This document shows, in pieces, positions 55,155 to 64,000 of a stretch of 64,000 bases of DNA. The first letter of the stretch is position 1, and each line of letters starts with the position of its first letter. Location: assembly GCA_903824575.1 (NCBI GenBank), contig CAIJXJ010000106.1, positions 17,389 to 81,388 on the forward strand, written 5' to 3'. A program made the position numbers and the translations under genes. This DNA is from an uncultured Methylobacillus sp. GTDB lineage: Bacteria > Pseudomonadota > Gammaproteobacteria > Burkholderiales > Methylophilaceae. The notes below the pieces were generated by a model that saw only the letters and a program-made list of their open reading frames with translations, searched no databases and was not told the DNA's origin.

Positions 55155-56057
55155 ATGAGTACGGAGAAGCCATATGTATTGCATTTTATTACGCCAGCCA
55201 AGAACGCCAGTCCGTTTGATGTGAACATGGCTTATGACGCTGGTTATGACGCCATCGCGCCGTACACGAATGTGCAATTGGGTGAAGTCACCGGTTTGGT
55301 GCAGGATGCAATCTTCTCCCGCGGCCCTCGAGGCGTGTGGCGAACCGGCATGCTGATCGGTGGCCGAGACATCGACCTCGCGATGGACATGCTGGAGACC
55401 GCGAAGAAGTCCATGATTCCACCGTTCGAAATTTCCGTGATGGCCGATCCTTCCGGCGCCTTTACCACGGCCGGTGCCATGATGGCCATGGTCGAGCGTA
55501 CGCTGAGACGCAATTTTGGCAGTGACCTGACTGGACGTCGGGTTAGCGTGTTTGGCGGCACCGGTCCGGTCGGTGGGTGCAGCGCAGTGATCGCCGCCAA
55601 GTATGGTGCGACGGTGGAACTGGTGGCGCACCGCGAGATGACTGATGTGATAGAAAAGTCTGCTGCCTACAACAAACGTTTTGGCACCAATATCGGTTAT
55701 ATCGATGGCAGTAGCGATGAACGGAAGAAGGAAATTCTGCAAAAAACCGATGTTGCGCTGTGTTGTGCATCTGCCGGTGTGCGCGTGATTACTCTTGAGC
55801 AAATGACAGGTTCACCCACACTGAAGGTGGTGGCCGATGTCAACGCCGTGCCGCCGACCGGCGCCGAGGGCGTGGGCGTCATGGCAGATGCCGTGCAGAT
55901 CGAGGGCACCAAGATTTACGGTCTGGGCGCTCTTGCCATTGGCAACATCAAGTATCAGGTTCAGCAGAATCTGTTCAAGAAGATGCTGGAAGGCCAGGCG
56001 CATGTCTATCTGGATTTCCTCTCTGCGTTCGAACTGGCACGCAAGGATTTCGGTTAA
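55155..56057 (+). CDS. mtdB: NAD(P)-dependent methylene-H4MPT dehydrogenase
   Basis: Oxidises methylene-H4MPT to methenyl-H4MPT. 300 residues. GRRVSVFGGTGPVGGCSAVIAAKYG is the nucleotide-binding fold; GGRDIDLAMDMLETAKKSM and ISVMADPSGAFTTAGAM are MtdA/MtdB hallmarks, and MtdB is favoured by the H4MPT gene context. Good GAGGATGAG ribosome-binding site. Confidence 0.95.
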   Translation: MSTEKPYVLHFITPAKNASPFDVNMAYDAGYDAIAPYTNVQLGEVTGLVQDAIFSRGPRGVWRTGMLIGGRDIDLAMDMLETAKKSMIPPFEISVMADPSGAFTTAGAMMAMVERTLRRNFGSDLTGRRVSVFGGTGPVGGCSAVIAAKYGATVELVAHREMTDVIEKSAAYNKRFGTNIGYIDGSSDERKKEILQKTDVALCCASAGVRVITLEQMTGSPTLKVVADVNAVPPTGAEGVGVMADAVQIEGTKIYGLGALAIGNIKYQVQQNLFKKMLEGQAHVYLDFLSAFELARKDFG

Positions 56058-56061
56058 GCGT

Positions 56062-57150
56062 TTGATTGTTGCAGCGGCCTGCAGTCGTCCTTTTGTGCGG
56101 GCCGCGGTAGCAGCGGGCTTTGAGGTCGTCGCTGTCGACGCGTTTTGTGATGCAGACACGTGCCGTGATGCCACCCAGGCCATCCAGTTGAGTTTTGTGC
56201 AAGGCGGCTTCGATGCAGCAGAGTTCAGGCGCAGAATATTCCCGCTGATGACGGGTTCCGGGTTTGTCCTGGCGTATGGCAGTGGATTTGAAACGCAGCC
56301 GGAACTGCTCGAGGAAATTGCCGGGTGTTGTCAACTCATAGGCAATGATGCGGAGACTGTCGGTCGCGCCAAGAATCCAGCCTATTTCTTCTCGCTGCTG
56401 AGATCACTGGATATTCCTCACCCTGAGCTTGCGCGGTCGCCCCCGTCACAGGCTGATGGCTGGCTGGCCAAGCGCACAGGTGGTTCCGGAGGCACCCATG
56501 TGCAAGACGATATGGTTGTGGCCCGTGATTATTATTATCAGCGGCGCTTGCCCGGGCAATCCTATTCATTGTTGTTTCTGGCAGATGGGTTGCAGGCAAG
56601 CGCGGTCGGCTATAACCAACAACTGCTGGCACCGGCTAAGACCATGCCCTATCGCTATGGCGGTGCGGTGAGTCACGCGGCCTTGCCCCGGTCGGTGCAG
56701 GATGGCATGCTGGATGTCGCGCAACGCATCACGCAGGCGCTTGGTCTGCGTGGGCTTAATAGTCTGGATTGCATGGTGGATGGGACGCGATTCTGGGTGC
56801 TGGAAATCAATCCGCGCTTGTCGGCTACGTTCGCTTTGTACGATGCATCCAACAGTGGCGCCCAATTGTTGCGGGCGCACCTGAGTGCCTGTGATGGCGA
56901 AATGACAGTTGACCTGCCAGCCGAACCGGCACAGGCGCATTTGATATACTATGCGCCGCGCGACCTGCTGATCCCGGCTGGAATGGCATGGCCTCAATGG
57001 GTGGCGGATGTGCCGCCCGAGGCGAGCCGGGTTCAGTTTGACGCGCCGGTGTGTACCATCATGGCGACAGCGGCTAGTGCCGACGCGGCGTTGGAACTGG
57101 CTCGCTCGCGGGTGGCCGAACTGACACAGCGACTATGCGGCGCTGAATAA
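56062..57150 (+). CDS. ATP-grasp protein of the Orf17 type (methylotroph H4MPT cluster)
   Basis: 362 residues assuming the TTG start at 56062, 4 bp after mtdB. N-terminal Rossmann-like part (IVAAACSRPFVRAAVAAGFEV), ATP-grasp core WLAKRTGGSGGTHV and FWVLEINPRLSATFALYD. Matches the ATP-grasp proteins encoded in H4MPT clusters, called Orf17 in Methylobacterium, needed for cofactor function; exact ligase reaction unknown. No ATG is available near the N-terminus. Confidence 0.8.
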   Translation: MIVAAACSRPFVRAAVAAGFEVVAVDAFCDADTCRDATQAIQLSFVQGGFDAAEFRRRIFPLMTGSGFVLAYGSGFETQPELLEEIAGCCQLIGNDAETVGRAKNPAYFFSLLRSLDIPHPELARSPPSQADGWLAKRTGGSGGTHVQDDMVVARDYYYQRRLPGQSYSLLFLADGLQASAVGYNQQLLAPAKTMPYRYGGAVSHAALPRSVQDGMLDVAQRITQALGLRGLNSLDCMVDGTRFWVLEINPRLSATFALYDASNSGAQLLRAHLSACDGEMTVDLPAEPAQAHLIYYAPRDLLIPAGMAWPQWVADVPPEASRVQFDAPVCTIMATAASADAALELARSRVAELTQRLCGAE

Positions 57151-57192
57151 TGCATCCTACGTGGATTTAAATTTTGATTAACTCAGGAATGA

Positions 57193-58182
57193 ATGAATAT
57201 GAGCGAAACTCAGCTTGATACCAGCAACTGGCCGAGCGTGAATGCGTTGACGGCGCCACTGGTTGCGAATCTGGTGACCAATGCCAAGGTGTTGCGTCTG
57301 GGCGTGGAACAACATGCCAGCGGTGCCACCATCATCGATGCCGGCATCAAGTTCCCCGGTGGCCTTGAAGCTGGCCGCCTGATTACTGAAATCTGCATGG
57401 GTGGACTTGGGCGCGTGGCGTTGCATTCCAATCCGGCATTCGCACATTGGCCGTGGCAGTTATCGGTGCATTCGACCAATCCGATCCTGGCCTGCCTCGG
57501 TAGCCAGTACGCAGGCTGGAGCCTCGCGCACGAGAAGTTTTTCTCCCTCGGCTCCGGCCCCGGTCGCGCCTTGGCGGGGCGTGAGGAACTCTACCAGGAG
57601 CTGAAATACAAAGACCAAAGTGATTCCGCCGTCCTGGTGTTGGAGAGTGACAAGGTGCCGCCGCAAGAGGTGATCGCCAAGGTCGCGCGCGATACCGGTT
57701 TGTCGGCCGACAGGCTGACCTTCATCCTGACGCCGACGCGTAGCCTGTCCGGTTGCGTGCAGATCGTCGGGCGCGTGCTGGAAGTTGCCATGCACAAGAT
57801 CCATACCCTGCATTTTCCGCTGGCAAATGTGGTCGATGGCATGGCAAGTGCCCCGGTGCCGCCGCCGTCGCCGGATTTCCTGACTGGCATGGGACGCACC
57901 AATGATGCCATCCTGTTTGGTGGCCATGCCCACCTGTTCGTGCTGGGCGATGACGAAGCAGCAGCCAAGCTGGCCCGGGAATTGCCAAGCAGTTCGTCAA
58001 GCGACTATGGTCGTCCGTTTGCTGAAGTATTCAAGAGCGTTAATATGGATTTCTACAAGATCGACCCCCTGCTGTTCAGCCCGGCGGCCGTCACTGTCAC
58101 CGCTGTCGAATCCGGCAACAGTTTCACCGGTGGCCGGCTGGATGCAGTGCTTCTCGACCAGTCGTTCGGCTTTAGGGCTTAA
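57193..58182 (+). CDS. mch: Methenyl-H4MPT cyclohydrolase
   Basis: Converts methenyl-H4MPT to formyl-H4MPT. 329 residues. [26 protein letters not shown] and [13 protein letters not shown] are characteristic; [28 protein letters not shown] is typical of the C-terminal half. It starts at 57193 with CAGGAA upstream. Confidence 0.97.
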   Translation: MNMSETQLDTSNWPSVNALTAPLVANLVTNAKVLRLGVEQHASGATIIDAGIKFPGGLEAGRLITEICMGGLGRVALHSNPAFAHWPWQLSVHSTNPILACLGSQYAGWSLAHEKFFSLGSGPGRALAGREELYQELKYKDQSDSAVLVLESDKVPPQEVIAKVARDTGLSADRLTFILTPTRSLSGCVQIVGRVLEVAMHKIHTLHFPLANVVDGMASAPVPPPSPDFLTGMGRTNDAILFGGHAHLFVLGDDEAAAKLARELPSSSSSDYGRPFAEVFKSVNMDFYKIDPLLFSPAAVTVTAVESGNSFTGGRLDAVLLDQSFGFRA

Positions 58183-58188
58183 AGGCTC

Positions 58189-58250
58189 ACCACGGGGAAC
58201 AGCGGGAAAAACAAAAATATGGTTTTGAATTCCCCGTGTTCCCCCGTGGT
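58189..58250. repeat. Inverted repeat with CACGGGG arms between mch and the next gene
   Basis: ACCACGGGGAACAGCGGGAA on the left mirrors TTCCCCGTGTTCCCCCGTGGT on the right with a few mismatches, and an AT-rich loop. No T-run follows it on the plus strand. It probably is a repeat palindrome of the kind scattered in such genomes; it may attenuate read-through. Confidence 0.7.
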
Positions 58251-58265
58251 TCATGGATTTAATAC

Positions 58266-59186
58266 TTGAACCGCATCCCTGTATTTACTGATGACCCGGG
58301 CTGGCATGGCAAGCGCCTGAGATCGGCGTTCGCTGCACGCGGCTTGGAGGCGGTATTCGTTTCGCTTAAAAGTTGTCGTCTTGATTTGGTGCCGGGGAAT
58401 CCCGGTGTGCATATTCCCGGCTTCGAGGATGCATTGCCGCAGGGTGTGTTCGTGCGTGGCGTGCCTGGCGGGACGCTGCAGCAAGTCATCGTGCGACTGG
58501 ATATTTTACATGCCCTGGCAATGCTGGGCGTCACCGTGTACAACGATGCCCGGGCAGTCGAGCGCACGGTCGACAAGGCGATGACCAGTTTTCTGCTGCA
58601 TTATCATGGTGTTGCCACGCCCGCGACGTGGGCGTGCGAGTCGCGCACCGAGGCGCAGGTCGTGATGGCACGGGAGACCATGGCCGGGCATGCCTTGGTG
58701 ATAAAGCCCCTGTTCGGTTCCCAGGGGCAGGGTGTGCGGCGCCTGGAGCCGGGCGCTCCATTCCCGGTGCCGATGGAGGAGCATGTGGAGGGTTTGTATT
58801 ATTTGCAGCGTTATGTTGACAGTGGTGAGGGGGAGTGGCACGACCATCGCGTATTCGTCATCAACGGACAGGTTGCGGGTGCGATGATTCGTCACGGCAG
58901 CAGTTGGGTGAATAACGTGGCGCAAGGGGGCCGTTGCGAAGCGCTGGAGGCAGTCGGGGAGATAGCCGAGTTGGCCCTGGCGGCCGCGCGCGCGGTCGAC
59001 ATCGACTATTGCGGGGTCGACATTATCAGGGATCGGCTGGGCCGGCTGTTTGTGCTGGAAGTCAACAGCATCCCTGCCTGGAAGGGGCTGCAGGGAGTTC
59101 TCGACGCTGACATCGCGGCGCTGCTGGTGGCGCATTTTCTTGGCAAGGTCGAAGCCGGGCGCCGGCCCAGGTTGGTCACATCGTGA
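58266..59186 (+). CDS. RimK-like ATP-grasp protein of the Orf5 type
   Basis: 306 residues from a TTG at 58266; a TAA stands just upstream, so this is the first possible start. N-terminal FTDDPGWHGKRLRSAFAARG, ATP-grasp core VIKPLFGSQGQGVRRLEP and FVLEVNSIPAWKGLQGV. This is the Orf5/RimK-type ligase of methylotroph H4MPT clusters; a role in adding glutamate to the cofactor is plausible from homology to MptN. Stop overlaps the next gene. Confidence 0.8.
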   Translation: MNRIPVFTDDPGWHGKRLRSAFAARGLEAVFVSLKSCRLDLVPGNPGVHIPGFEDALPQGVFVRGVPGGTLQQVIVRLDILHALAMLGVTVYNDARAVERTVDKAMTSFLLHYHGVATPATWACESRTEAQVVMARETMAGHALVIKPLFGSQGQGVRRLEPGAPFPVPMEEHVEGLYYLQRYVDSGEGEWHDHRVFVINGQVAGAMIRHGSSWVNNVAQGGRCEALEAVGEIAELALAAARAVDIDYCGVDIIRDRLGRLFVLEVNSIPAWKGLQGVLDADIAALLVAHFLGKVEAGRRPRLVTS

Positions 59187-60043
59187 GCACATCAATGACC
59201 ACCGAGCTGGCGGCGGTGTTCCGGTCGGCCTGCCTGTCCGAGCTTGAGGCAATCAAGCCCGGCAACGTCCATATTTTTTCGGATGGCCATGGGATGGTGG
59301 TGCAGGACTTCGTGAAGAGTGCCGAAGCTGCATCGGGGGTGATTGCGCAACCGGGATTGATGCCCGGGCAGCGCATCTGTCTGGCGGTCGATGCAACTTG
59401 GCGGGCCGTGGGGTGCAACACCAACCTTGGCATCATTTTGTTATGTGCTCCTTTGCTGCATGCGGCGCAGCAGGGCGGGTCATTGTCGGCACGATTGAAG
59501 GAAACCTTGAAGGCTTTGACCTTGGCTGATGCCGAGCATGCATTTCGGGCGATTCGAACAGCTTCACCCGCCGGACTGGGTGAGAGTGAGAACCATGATG
59601 TTTGGGCGGCGCCTCGCGTTACCTTGCTGGAGGCGATGCGAGAAGCCGCGCTGCGTGACCGCATTGCCTGGCAGTATTCCAATGATTTTGTTGATGTATT
59701 TGATTTTGGCGCCCGACGTTATCGCGACGCCCTGTTGCAATGGGGACGACCGGCGTGGGCATTGAGCTCAGTTTATTTGGGTTTTCTGGCCCGTTTTACC
59801 GATAGTCATGTCGTTCGAAAATATGGCGAGGAGGCTGCCGGGCAAGTTAGAGCTGCTGCGCAAATCCATGACAGGGCCTTGCTGGCGCATGACAATCCAA
59901 AGCAATATCAACGCGTACTGCTAAATTTCGATGCTGAGCTCAAGTCGCGTGGCATCAATCCCGGAACCAGTGCTGATCTTACCGTGGCAAGCTTACTGGT
60001 GGTGGAATTGGAAAATATGGTGACTGCAATCGCCTTGTCGTAG
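59183..60043 (+). CDS. Triphosphoribosyl-dephospho-CoA synthase homologue, Orf7 type
   Basis: 286 residues from a GTG at 59183 overlapping the previous stop. [23 protein letters not shown] and [15 protein letters not shown] are the CitG/MdcB motifs, but the citrate lyase context is lacking. Orf7 of the methylotroph H4MPT cluster belongs here and is known to be needed for the pathway; substrate unproven. Tal follows 71 bp on. Confidence 0.82.
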   Translation: MSTSMTTELAAVFRSACLSELEAIKPGNVHIFSDGHGMVVQDFVKSAEAASGVIAQPGLMPGQRICLAVDATWRAVGCNTNLGIILLCAPLLHAAQQGGSLSARLKETLKALTLADAEHAFRAIRTASPAGLGESENHDVWAAPRVTLLEAMREAALRDRIAWQYSNDFVDVFDFGARRYRDALLQWGRPAWALSSVYLGFLARFTDSHVVRKYGEEAAGQVRAAAQIHDRALLAHDNPKQYQRVLLNFDAELKSRGINPGTSADLTVASLLVVELENMVTAIALS

Positions 60044-60114
60044 TAATATTATCAGCTCTTAAAAATGAGCTTCAAGATTTCAAGTTTGTCAGATCAATAT
60101 CAAGGAGGAAAGCC

Positions 60115-61065
60115 ATGGCTAGTTTGTTGGAACAATTGAAGACCGTGACCACAATCGTTGCGGATACAGGGGATGTTGGGGCGATTCGTCAGGTCAAGCC
60201 GCAAGATGCGACTACCAATCCTTCACTGGTGCTGAAAGCCAGCACCCTGCCGGAATATGCTCCGTTGATCGACGACGCTATTGCCTATGCCAAAGCACAG
60301 GGTGGCAACAAGGCGCAGCAGATTGACAATGCTGCTGACAAGTTGGCCGTTTCCATTGGCTTGGAAATTCTGAAAGTCATTCCTGGCAAGATCTCGACTG
60401 AAGTCGATGCCCGTCTGTCTTTCGATGTTGATGCCATGCTGACCAAGGGCCGCAAGCTGATCAAGTTGTACAACGACGCCGGCATCAAGAATGACCGCGT
60501 GCTGATCAAACTGGCTTCCACCTGGGAAGGCATCCAGGCTGGCGAGCAACTGGAAAAGGAAGGCATCAACTGCAACCTGACCTTGTTGTTCAGTTTTGCT
60601 CAGGCTCGCGCCTGCGCCGAAGCTGGCGTGTTCCTGATTTCCCCGTTTGTGGGCCGCATTCTTGACTGGTACAAGGCCAAGGAAAAGCGCGATTTTGGTG
60701 CCGATGAAGATCCAGGCGTGGTGTCCGTGCGTGCTATTTATGCCTATTACAAGGATTACGGCTACAACACTGTAGTGATGGGTGCTTCCTTCCGTAATGT
60801 CGGCGAAATCATGGCGCTGGCCGGTTGCGACCGCCTGACCATTGCACCGACACTGCTGGAAGAACTGGCTTCAGTTGAAGGCCATCTGACCCGTCATCTG
60901 GTAGACAATGGCGCGAGCAAGACACGACCTTCACGCCTGACCGAGTCCGAGTTCCGTTTCCAACAGAACGAAGATGCGATGGCAACCGAAAAACTGGCTG
61001 AAGGCATCCGCGGTTTTGTCGTCGATCAGAACAAGCTGGAAAAGGCGTTGGCAGAAAAGCTTTAA
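60115..61065 (+). CDS. tal: Transaldolase
   Basis: 316 residues, TalB type. [17 protein letters not shown] at the start, Schiff-base lysine in [14 protein letters not shown], and [26 protein letters not shown]. In the RuMP cycle it helps regenerate ribulose 5-phosphate. AAGGAGG ribosome-binding site. First gene of the RuMP block. Confidence 0.97.
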   Translation: MASLLEQLKTVTTIVADTGDVGAIRQVKPQDATTNPSLVLKASTLPEYAPLIDDAIAYAKAQGGNKAQQIDNAADKLAVSIGLEILKVIPGKISTEVDARLSFDVDAMLTKGRKLIKLYNDAGIKNDRVLIKLASTWEGIQAGEQLEKEGINCNLTLLFSFAQARACAEAGVFLISPFVGRILDWYKAKEKRDFGADEDPGVVSVRAIYAYYKDYGYNTVVMGASFRNVGEIMALAGCDRLTIAPTLLEELASVEGHLTRHLVDNGASKTRPSRLTESEFRFQQNEDAMATEKLAEGIRGFVVDQNKLEKALAEKL

Positions 61066-61117
61066 TTCTGCCGCACCCAATTTGTCAACGTTGTCCGTCC
61101 TTAATGGTCCGATGGCG

Positions 61118-61145
61118 TTGACATCCTGTTTTTCCACTATAGAAT
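61118..61145 (+). promoter_or_regulatory. Predicted sigma-70 promoter for hps
   Basis: TTGACA at 61118-61123, a 16-base spacer, then TAGAAT at 61140-61145. Together with a GGAGGAT site before the GTG at 61184, this suggests strong expression of the Hps genes. Confidence 0.6.
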
Positions 61146-61183
61146 GTCTGTCTTTTATAAAAACATAAGCGGAGGATAACATC

Positions 61184-61825
61184 GTGACAAAGCCTTTGAT
61201 TCAAGTAGCACTGGATTCCCTGGATTACGATCAAACTCTGGCATTGGCACGACAAGCTGCGCCTTATGTGGATATCATCGAAATTGGTACGCCTTGTCTC
61301 AAGGTCAATGGCTTGGCGCTGGTGAAGGCCATGCGTGCGGCTCACCCTGACAAGATTCTGTTTGTCGACTTGAAGACCATGGACGCTGGATACTATGAGG
61401 CGGAGCCTTTCTTCAAGGCTGGCGCCGACATTACCACCGTGTTGGGGACCGCCGATATGGGCACCATCAAGGGCGTGATTGATGTGGCCAATGCTTACGG
61501 CAAGCAGGCACAGGTTGATTTGATCAATGTGCGTGACAAGGCAAAAGTGGCAACTGAAGCTGTTAAACTGGGCGCCCATATTATTGGCATCCATACTGGG
61601 ATTGATCAGCAGTTAGCCGGCCATACCCCGTTTGCAGACCTCGCTGCATTGGTCGCTCTCGGTTTGACGGTGAAGGTTTCCGTGGCTGGTGGTATCAAGC
61701 AATCCACGGTGCAACAAGTGGTGCAGGCAGGCCCTGGCATCGTGGTGGTCGGTGGCGCTATTACCGGCTCTAACGCGCCTGAAACTTCTGCTCGTGAAAT
61801 TCGCGAGTTGGTGACTTCGGCGTAA
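61184..61825 (+). CDS. hps: 3-hexulose-6-phosphate synthase, first copy
   Basis: Condenses formaldehyde with ribulose 5-phosphate. 213 residues starting at GTG 61184. IEIGTPCLKVNG, LFVDLKTMDAGYYE, ADITTVLGTADMGTIKGV and VSVAGGIKQSTV are Hps motifs. Paralogous to the copy 57 bp downstream but more divergent in codon use; both may be active. Confidence 0.96.
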   Translation: MTKPLIQVALDSLDYDQTLALARQAAPYVDIIEIGTPCLKVNGLALVKAMRAAHPDKILFVDLKTMDAGYYEAEPFFKAGADITTVLGTADMGTIKGVIDVANAYGKQAQVDLINVRDKAKVATEAVKLGAHIIGIHTGIDQQLAGHTPFADLAALVALGLTVKVSVAGGIKQSTVQQVVQAGPGIVVVGGAITGSNAPETSAREIRELVTSA

Positions 61826-61881
61826 GCATTAAAATAGATTTATCTCAAACGTAGTTTTTTTAACCAACTGGAGGAAGCATC

Positions 61882-62511
61882 ATGGCATTAACACAAATGG
61901 CACTGGATTCACTGGATTTTGACGCAACTGTTGCACTGGCAGAAAAGGTTGCTCCGCACGTTGACATCCTTGAAATCGGTACCCCTTGCATCAAGCACAA
62001 CGGCATCAAGCTGCTGGAAGTTCTGCGCGCCAAGTTCCCAAACAACAAGATCCTGGTTGACCTGAAGACCATGGACGCTGGCGAATACGAATCTACTCCT
62101 TTCTACGCTGCTGGCGCTGACATTGTTACCGTTCTGGGCACTGCTGATCTGGGTACCATCAAGGGCGTGATCAAGGCTGCTAACGGCTACGGCAAGCAAG
62201 CTCAAGTTGACTTGATCAACTTGGCTGACAAGGCAACGCGTACTCGTGAAGTGGCTGCTCTGGGCGCTCACATCATTGGCGTGCACACCGGTCTTGATCA
62301 ACAAGCTGCTGGCCAAACTCCTTTCGCCGATCTGGACCTGGTCAAGAACCTGGGCCTGGGCGTGACGATCTCTGTAGCTGGCGGCGTTAAGCCTGGTACA
62401 GTTGCTCAAGTTAAGGCCGCTGGCGCTGGCATCATCGTAGCTGGCGCTGCCATCTACGGCGCAACTGATCCTGCTGCTGCTGCTGCTGAGATCACTGCTC
62501 TGGCACACTAA
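61882..62511 (+). CDS. hps: 3-hexulose-6-phosphate synthase, second copy
   Basis: 209 residues. Same motifs (LVDLKTMDAGEYE, VTVLGTADLGTIKGV, SVAGGVKPGTV). Codons favour GCT, CTG, GGC and AAG strongly, as in very highly expressed genes, unlike copy one. GGAGGAAG ribosome-binding site. It is followed by a strong terminator-like hairpin. Confidence 0.97.
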   Translation: MALTQMALDSLDFDATVALAEKVAPHVDILEIGTPCIKHNGIKLLEVLRAKFPNNKILVDLKTMDAGEYESTPFYAAGADIVTVLGTADLGTIKGVIKAANGYGKQAQVDLINLADKATRTREVAALGAHIIGVHTGLDQQAAGQTPFADLDLVKNLGLGVTISVAGGVKPGTVAQVKAAGAGIIVAGAAIYGATDPAAAAAEITALAH

Positions 62512-62536
62512 GCTAATCCAGCTTAGACGCAAGTCA

Positions 62537-62587
62537 AAATCCACCATTTCGGTTCAGTCTTGATCCGATCTGGTGGATTTTCTTATT
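62537..62587 (+). terminator. Terminator-like hairpin after hps copy 2
   Basis: Perfect 10-bp stem AAATCCACCA / TGGTGGATTT with a 24-base loop, followed by TCTTATTT. A smaller hairpin CCTGC-TTT-GCAGG plus TTTTAATT follows at 62602-62618, before phi. Confidence 0.7.
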
Positions 62588-62601
62588 TGTATGACAAAAT
62601 T

Positions 62602-62618
62602 CCTGCTTTGCAGGTTTT
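62602..62618 (+). terminator. Small hairpin before phi
   Basis: CCTGC-TTT-GCAGG followed by TTTT. It may work with the hairpin upstream to reduce read-through into phi. Confidence 0.4.
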
Positions 62619-62647
62619 AATTCAAGCATTTACAAGGGGTAAATATC

Positions 62648-63187
62648 ATGCATCAGGAACTTATCCTCGGCAAAATCAACTCGGTATTGCAAGCCACCGA
62701 TGACGCACTGGTTCAGAAAATCGTCGATGCGGTTGACAAGGCTAATCGTATTTTTATCACCGGTGCCGGTCGTTCCGGTCTGGTTTCGCGTTTCTTCGCC
62801 ATGCGTTTGGTCCACAGCGGCTACAAGGTGTTCATGGTTGGCGAAATCACTACGCCCAGCATTCAGGCGGGTGATCTATTCATCGTGATTTCCGGTTCTG
62901 GCGGCACGGAAACCCTGTTGCCTCTGGTCAAGAAGGCCAAGTCAATGGGTGCGCAGATTGCTGTCGTCTCCATGAAGGGCAAGTCTGCCATGGCCGATCT
63001 GGCAGATCTGATCTGTCAGATTGGCAGTGGCGATGAAAATAGCTTTGGCCTGGTCAAGGGCATGCCCATGGGTACGGTATTTGAACTTTCTACCCTGGTC
63101 TTCCTTGAAGCAATCGTGTCCTATATTGTGCACGAAAAAGGCCTGACCGAAGAAGGCATGCGCGCGCTGCACGCCAACCTGGAGTAA
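62648..63187 (+). CDS. phi: 6-phospho-3-hexuloisomerase
   Basis: Isomerises hexulose 6-phosphate to fructose 6-phosphate. 179-residue SIS-domain protein: FITGAGRSGLVSRFFAMRL, FIVISGSGGTETLLPLVKKAK, LPMGTVFE-like GMPMGTVFELSTLVFLEA. The gene is separate, not fused to hps. Confidence 0.96.
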   Translation: MHQELILGKINSVLQATDDALVQKIVDAVDKANRIFITGAGRSGLVSRFFAMRLVHSGYKVFMVGEITTPSIQAGDLFIVISGSGGTETLLPLVKKAKSMGAQIAVVSMKGKSAMADLADLICQIGSGDENSFGLVKGMPMGTVFELSTLVFLEAIVSYIVHEKGLTEEGMRALHANLE

Positions 63188-63192
63188 GGACT

Positions 63193-63225
63193 CTGGTGGC
63201 GGGTGATGTGACCGTCCGCCACCAG
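63193..63225. terminator. Perfect hairpin after phi
   Basis: CTGGTGGCGG / CCGCCACCAG, ten base pairs, 13-base loop, starting 6 bases after the stop. No strong T-run follows. Confidence 0.5.
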
Positions 63226-63480
63226 CATTTCCTATCCTGCCTGATCCAATAAATTACTGTCATATTTTCCGCAGCACTGTTATTACGAGTTATTATGACA
63301 ATGATGGCGTGAGACTTTCACGCTGGCTATCGTCGTAGAATCCTTAGTTCTTGAGAAAAAATCGGTTGCAACAAGTCATTTCGTATTTGATGTTTGCTTG
63401 ATGACTTGCAACATGCAAATTCTGCCAAGTATTAGAGTAAACTGAACCATTGCATAATTGATTTTGATTGGAGATAGATG
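63226..63480. other. Intergenic region before the globin-like gene
   Basis: No gene. Holds a small hairpin GCGTGA-N5-TCACGC (63307-63323) and a longer inverted repeat, GTTGCAACAAGTCAT (63365-63379) with ATGACTTGCAAC (63401-63412), matching except for two looped-out bases. These may be a regulator site for the gene at 63481. Confidence 0.45.
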
Positions 63481-63984
63481 ATGGAAGGTGCTCATTCACA
63501 TACAACGAAGGCAAACCTGAGCCGGTTGAGTCTTGCCAAATCAGAGTCCAAGCCTAATGCTTATACTGGCCGGGTCAATGCCAGTCGCTTGAGTGGAGTC
63601 AATACGGGCGCTTTTGTCAGGAACGCCAGCATTTTGAGTCGCTTGGGCGGAGAATCCGTGCTTTCTTCATTGGTCAGATTCTTTTATGGCAAGGCCTTGC
63701 ATGATGTCCGGATCAGCAGATTGTTTGATGCTCCAGATGCGGCAACGATTGAAAGTTTTATCCAGCAACAGATTAGTTTTCTGAATTTGGCGCTGAGTGG
63801 ATCGGGAACGGTAGAAGTTCAGGCTACCTATGCGAACTTGGCGAGCATTGGCATTTCAAATGAGCAGTTTGGTGCCGTGGTGGAAAGCATTACGGCGACA
63901 CTGCGCGGCCAAAACGTCCCGCCAACGGTTATTGACGAAGTGGAAGCGTATTGTGAAAGTGTTCGTGCCAGTGTGGTACGTTGA
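63481..63984 (+). CDS. Truncated-globin-like protein without proximal histidine
   Basis: 167 residues from 63481 (GGAG at a suitable distance; ATG 63478 is directly before). The C-terminal 110 residues (GGESVLSSLVRFFYGKAL, FIQQQISFLNLAL, GISNEQFGAVVESITATLRG) follow the group 1 truncated haemoglobin fold. Where the family has HAGL, this protein has TYANL (Tyr at 117 or 118, depending on start), so normal haem ligation is missing. The N-terminal 55 residues are polar, with LSRLSL and NASRLSG-like stretches. It may be a non-haem regulator. Near the window edge. Confidence 0.65.
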   Translation: MEGAHSHTTKANLSRLSLAKSESKPNAYTGRVNASRLSGVNTGAFVRNASILSRLGGESVLSSLVRFFYGKALHDVRISRLFDAPDAATIESFIQQQISFLNLALSGSGTVEVQATYANLASIGISNEQFGAVVESITATLRGQNVPPTVIDEVEAYCESVRASVVR

Positions 63985-64000
63985 AGCGCAATTGCTGGAA

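Overview
The window is a methylotroph chromosome segment, most likely from a betaproteobacterium of the Methylophilaceae or a close Nitrosomonadales relative. The case rests on a tetrahydromethanopterin (H4MPT) C1-transfer gene set (fhcBADC, mptG-like, mtdB, mch and three accessory genes), a ribulose monophosphate (RuMP) cluster (transaldolase, two tandem hps genes, phi), and a betaproteobacterial sulfate-assimilation layout (cysI, DUF934, cysH, cysD, cysN and cysB). No methane monooxygenase, methanol dehydrogenase or fae gene lies inside the window. The taxonomic call is inference from gene content.

Layout. 0-8.5 kb: hom-thrC-thyA, a periplasmic beta-propeller, folA, an Orn/Lys/Arg decarboxylase and dcd. 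8.7-14.8 kb: a looser region with a SDR epimerase, decayed small genes, a FecR-like Tat protein, aroG, apbC and short hypothetical genes, including two unlinked 58-residue paralogues. 14.9-19.5 kb: a signalling operon (STAS antagonist, RsbW-like kinase, cNMP-binding SpoIIE phosphatase, SulP transporter with STAS and cNMP-binding domains). 19.7-25.6 kb: metG, comEA, tauE, pyrF-lapB-lapA and ferredoxin. 25.8-33.1 kb: the cys cluster and its regulator. 33.3-36.3 kb: lemA and a GIDE-like membrane protein, a formate/nitrite channel and a DUF302 protein. 36.5-37.8 kb: an apparent relic integron (integrase remnant with two short genes running away from it). 37.8-46.4 kb: a NarX-type two-component system, an ABC-F protein and an RNA-modification operon (trhO-ybiB-rlmF), then a small membrane protein and a methyltransferase. 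46.4-48.9 kb: an outer-membrane cytochrome-porin of Cyc2 type with a c4-type dihaem cytochrome. 49.2-60.0 kb: H4MPT pathway. 60.1-63.2 kb: RuMP genes. 63.5 kb to the end: a globin-like protein without the proximal histidine.

How it works together. Formaldehyde bound to H4MPT would be oxidised by MtdB and Mch, and the formyl group passed through FhcABCD to formate. The FocA-like channel could move formate or nitrite. Formaldehyde is also fixed by Hps and Phi, and transaldolase regenerates the acceptor. The cys cluster reduces sulfate through APS directly (CysH has the iron-sulfur cysteines, and no APS kinase gene is seen). The Cyc2-like and c4 pair suggests an electron route across the outer membrane, which would be unusual beside a complete C1 core.

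Two families of inverted repeats sit between genes: GTAGCGCAGGCGGCC (three copies) and GTAGGGCGCAAT (two copies). Further repeat-like insertions lie between cysH and cysD, between mch and the next gene, and inside the metG coding sequence.
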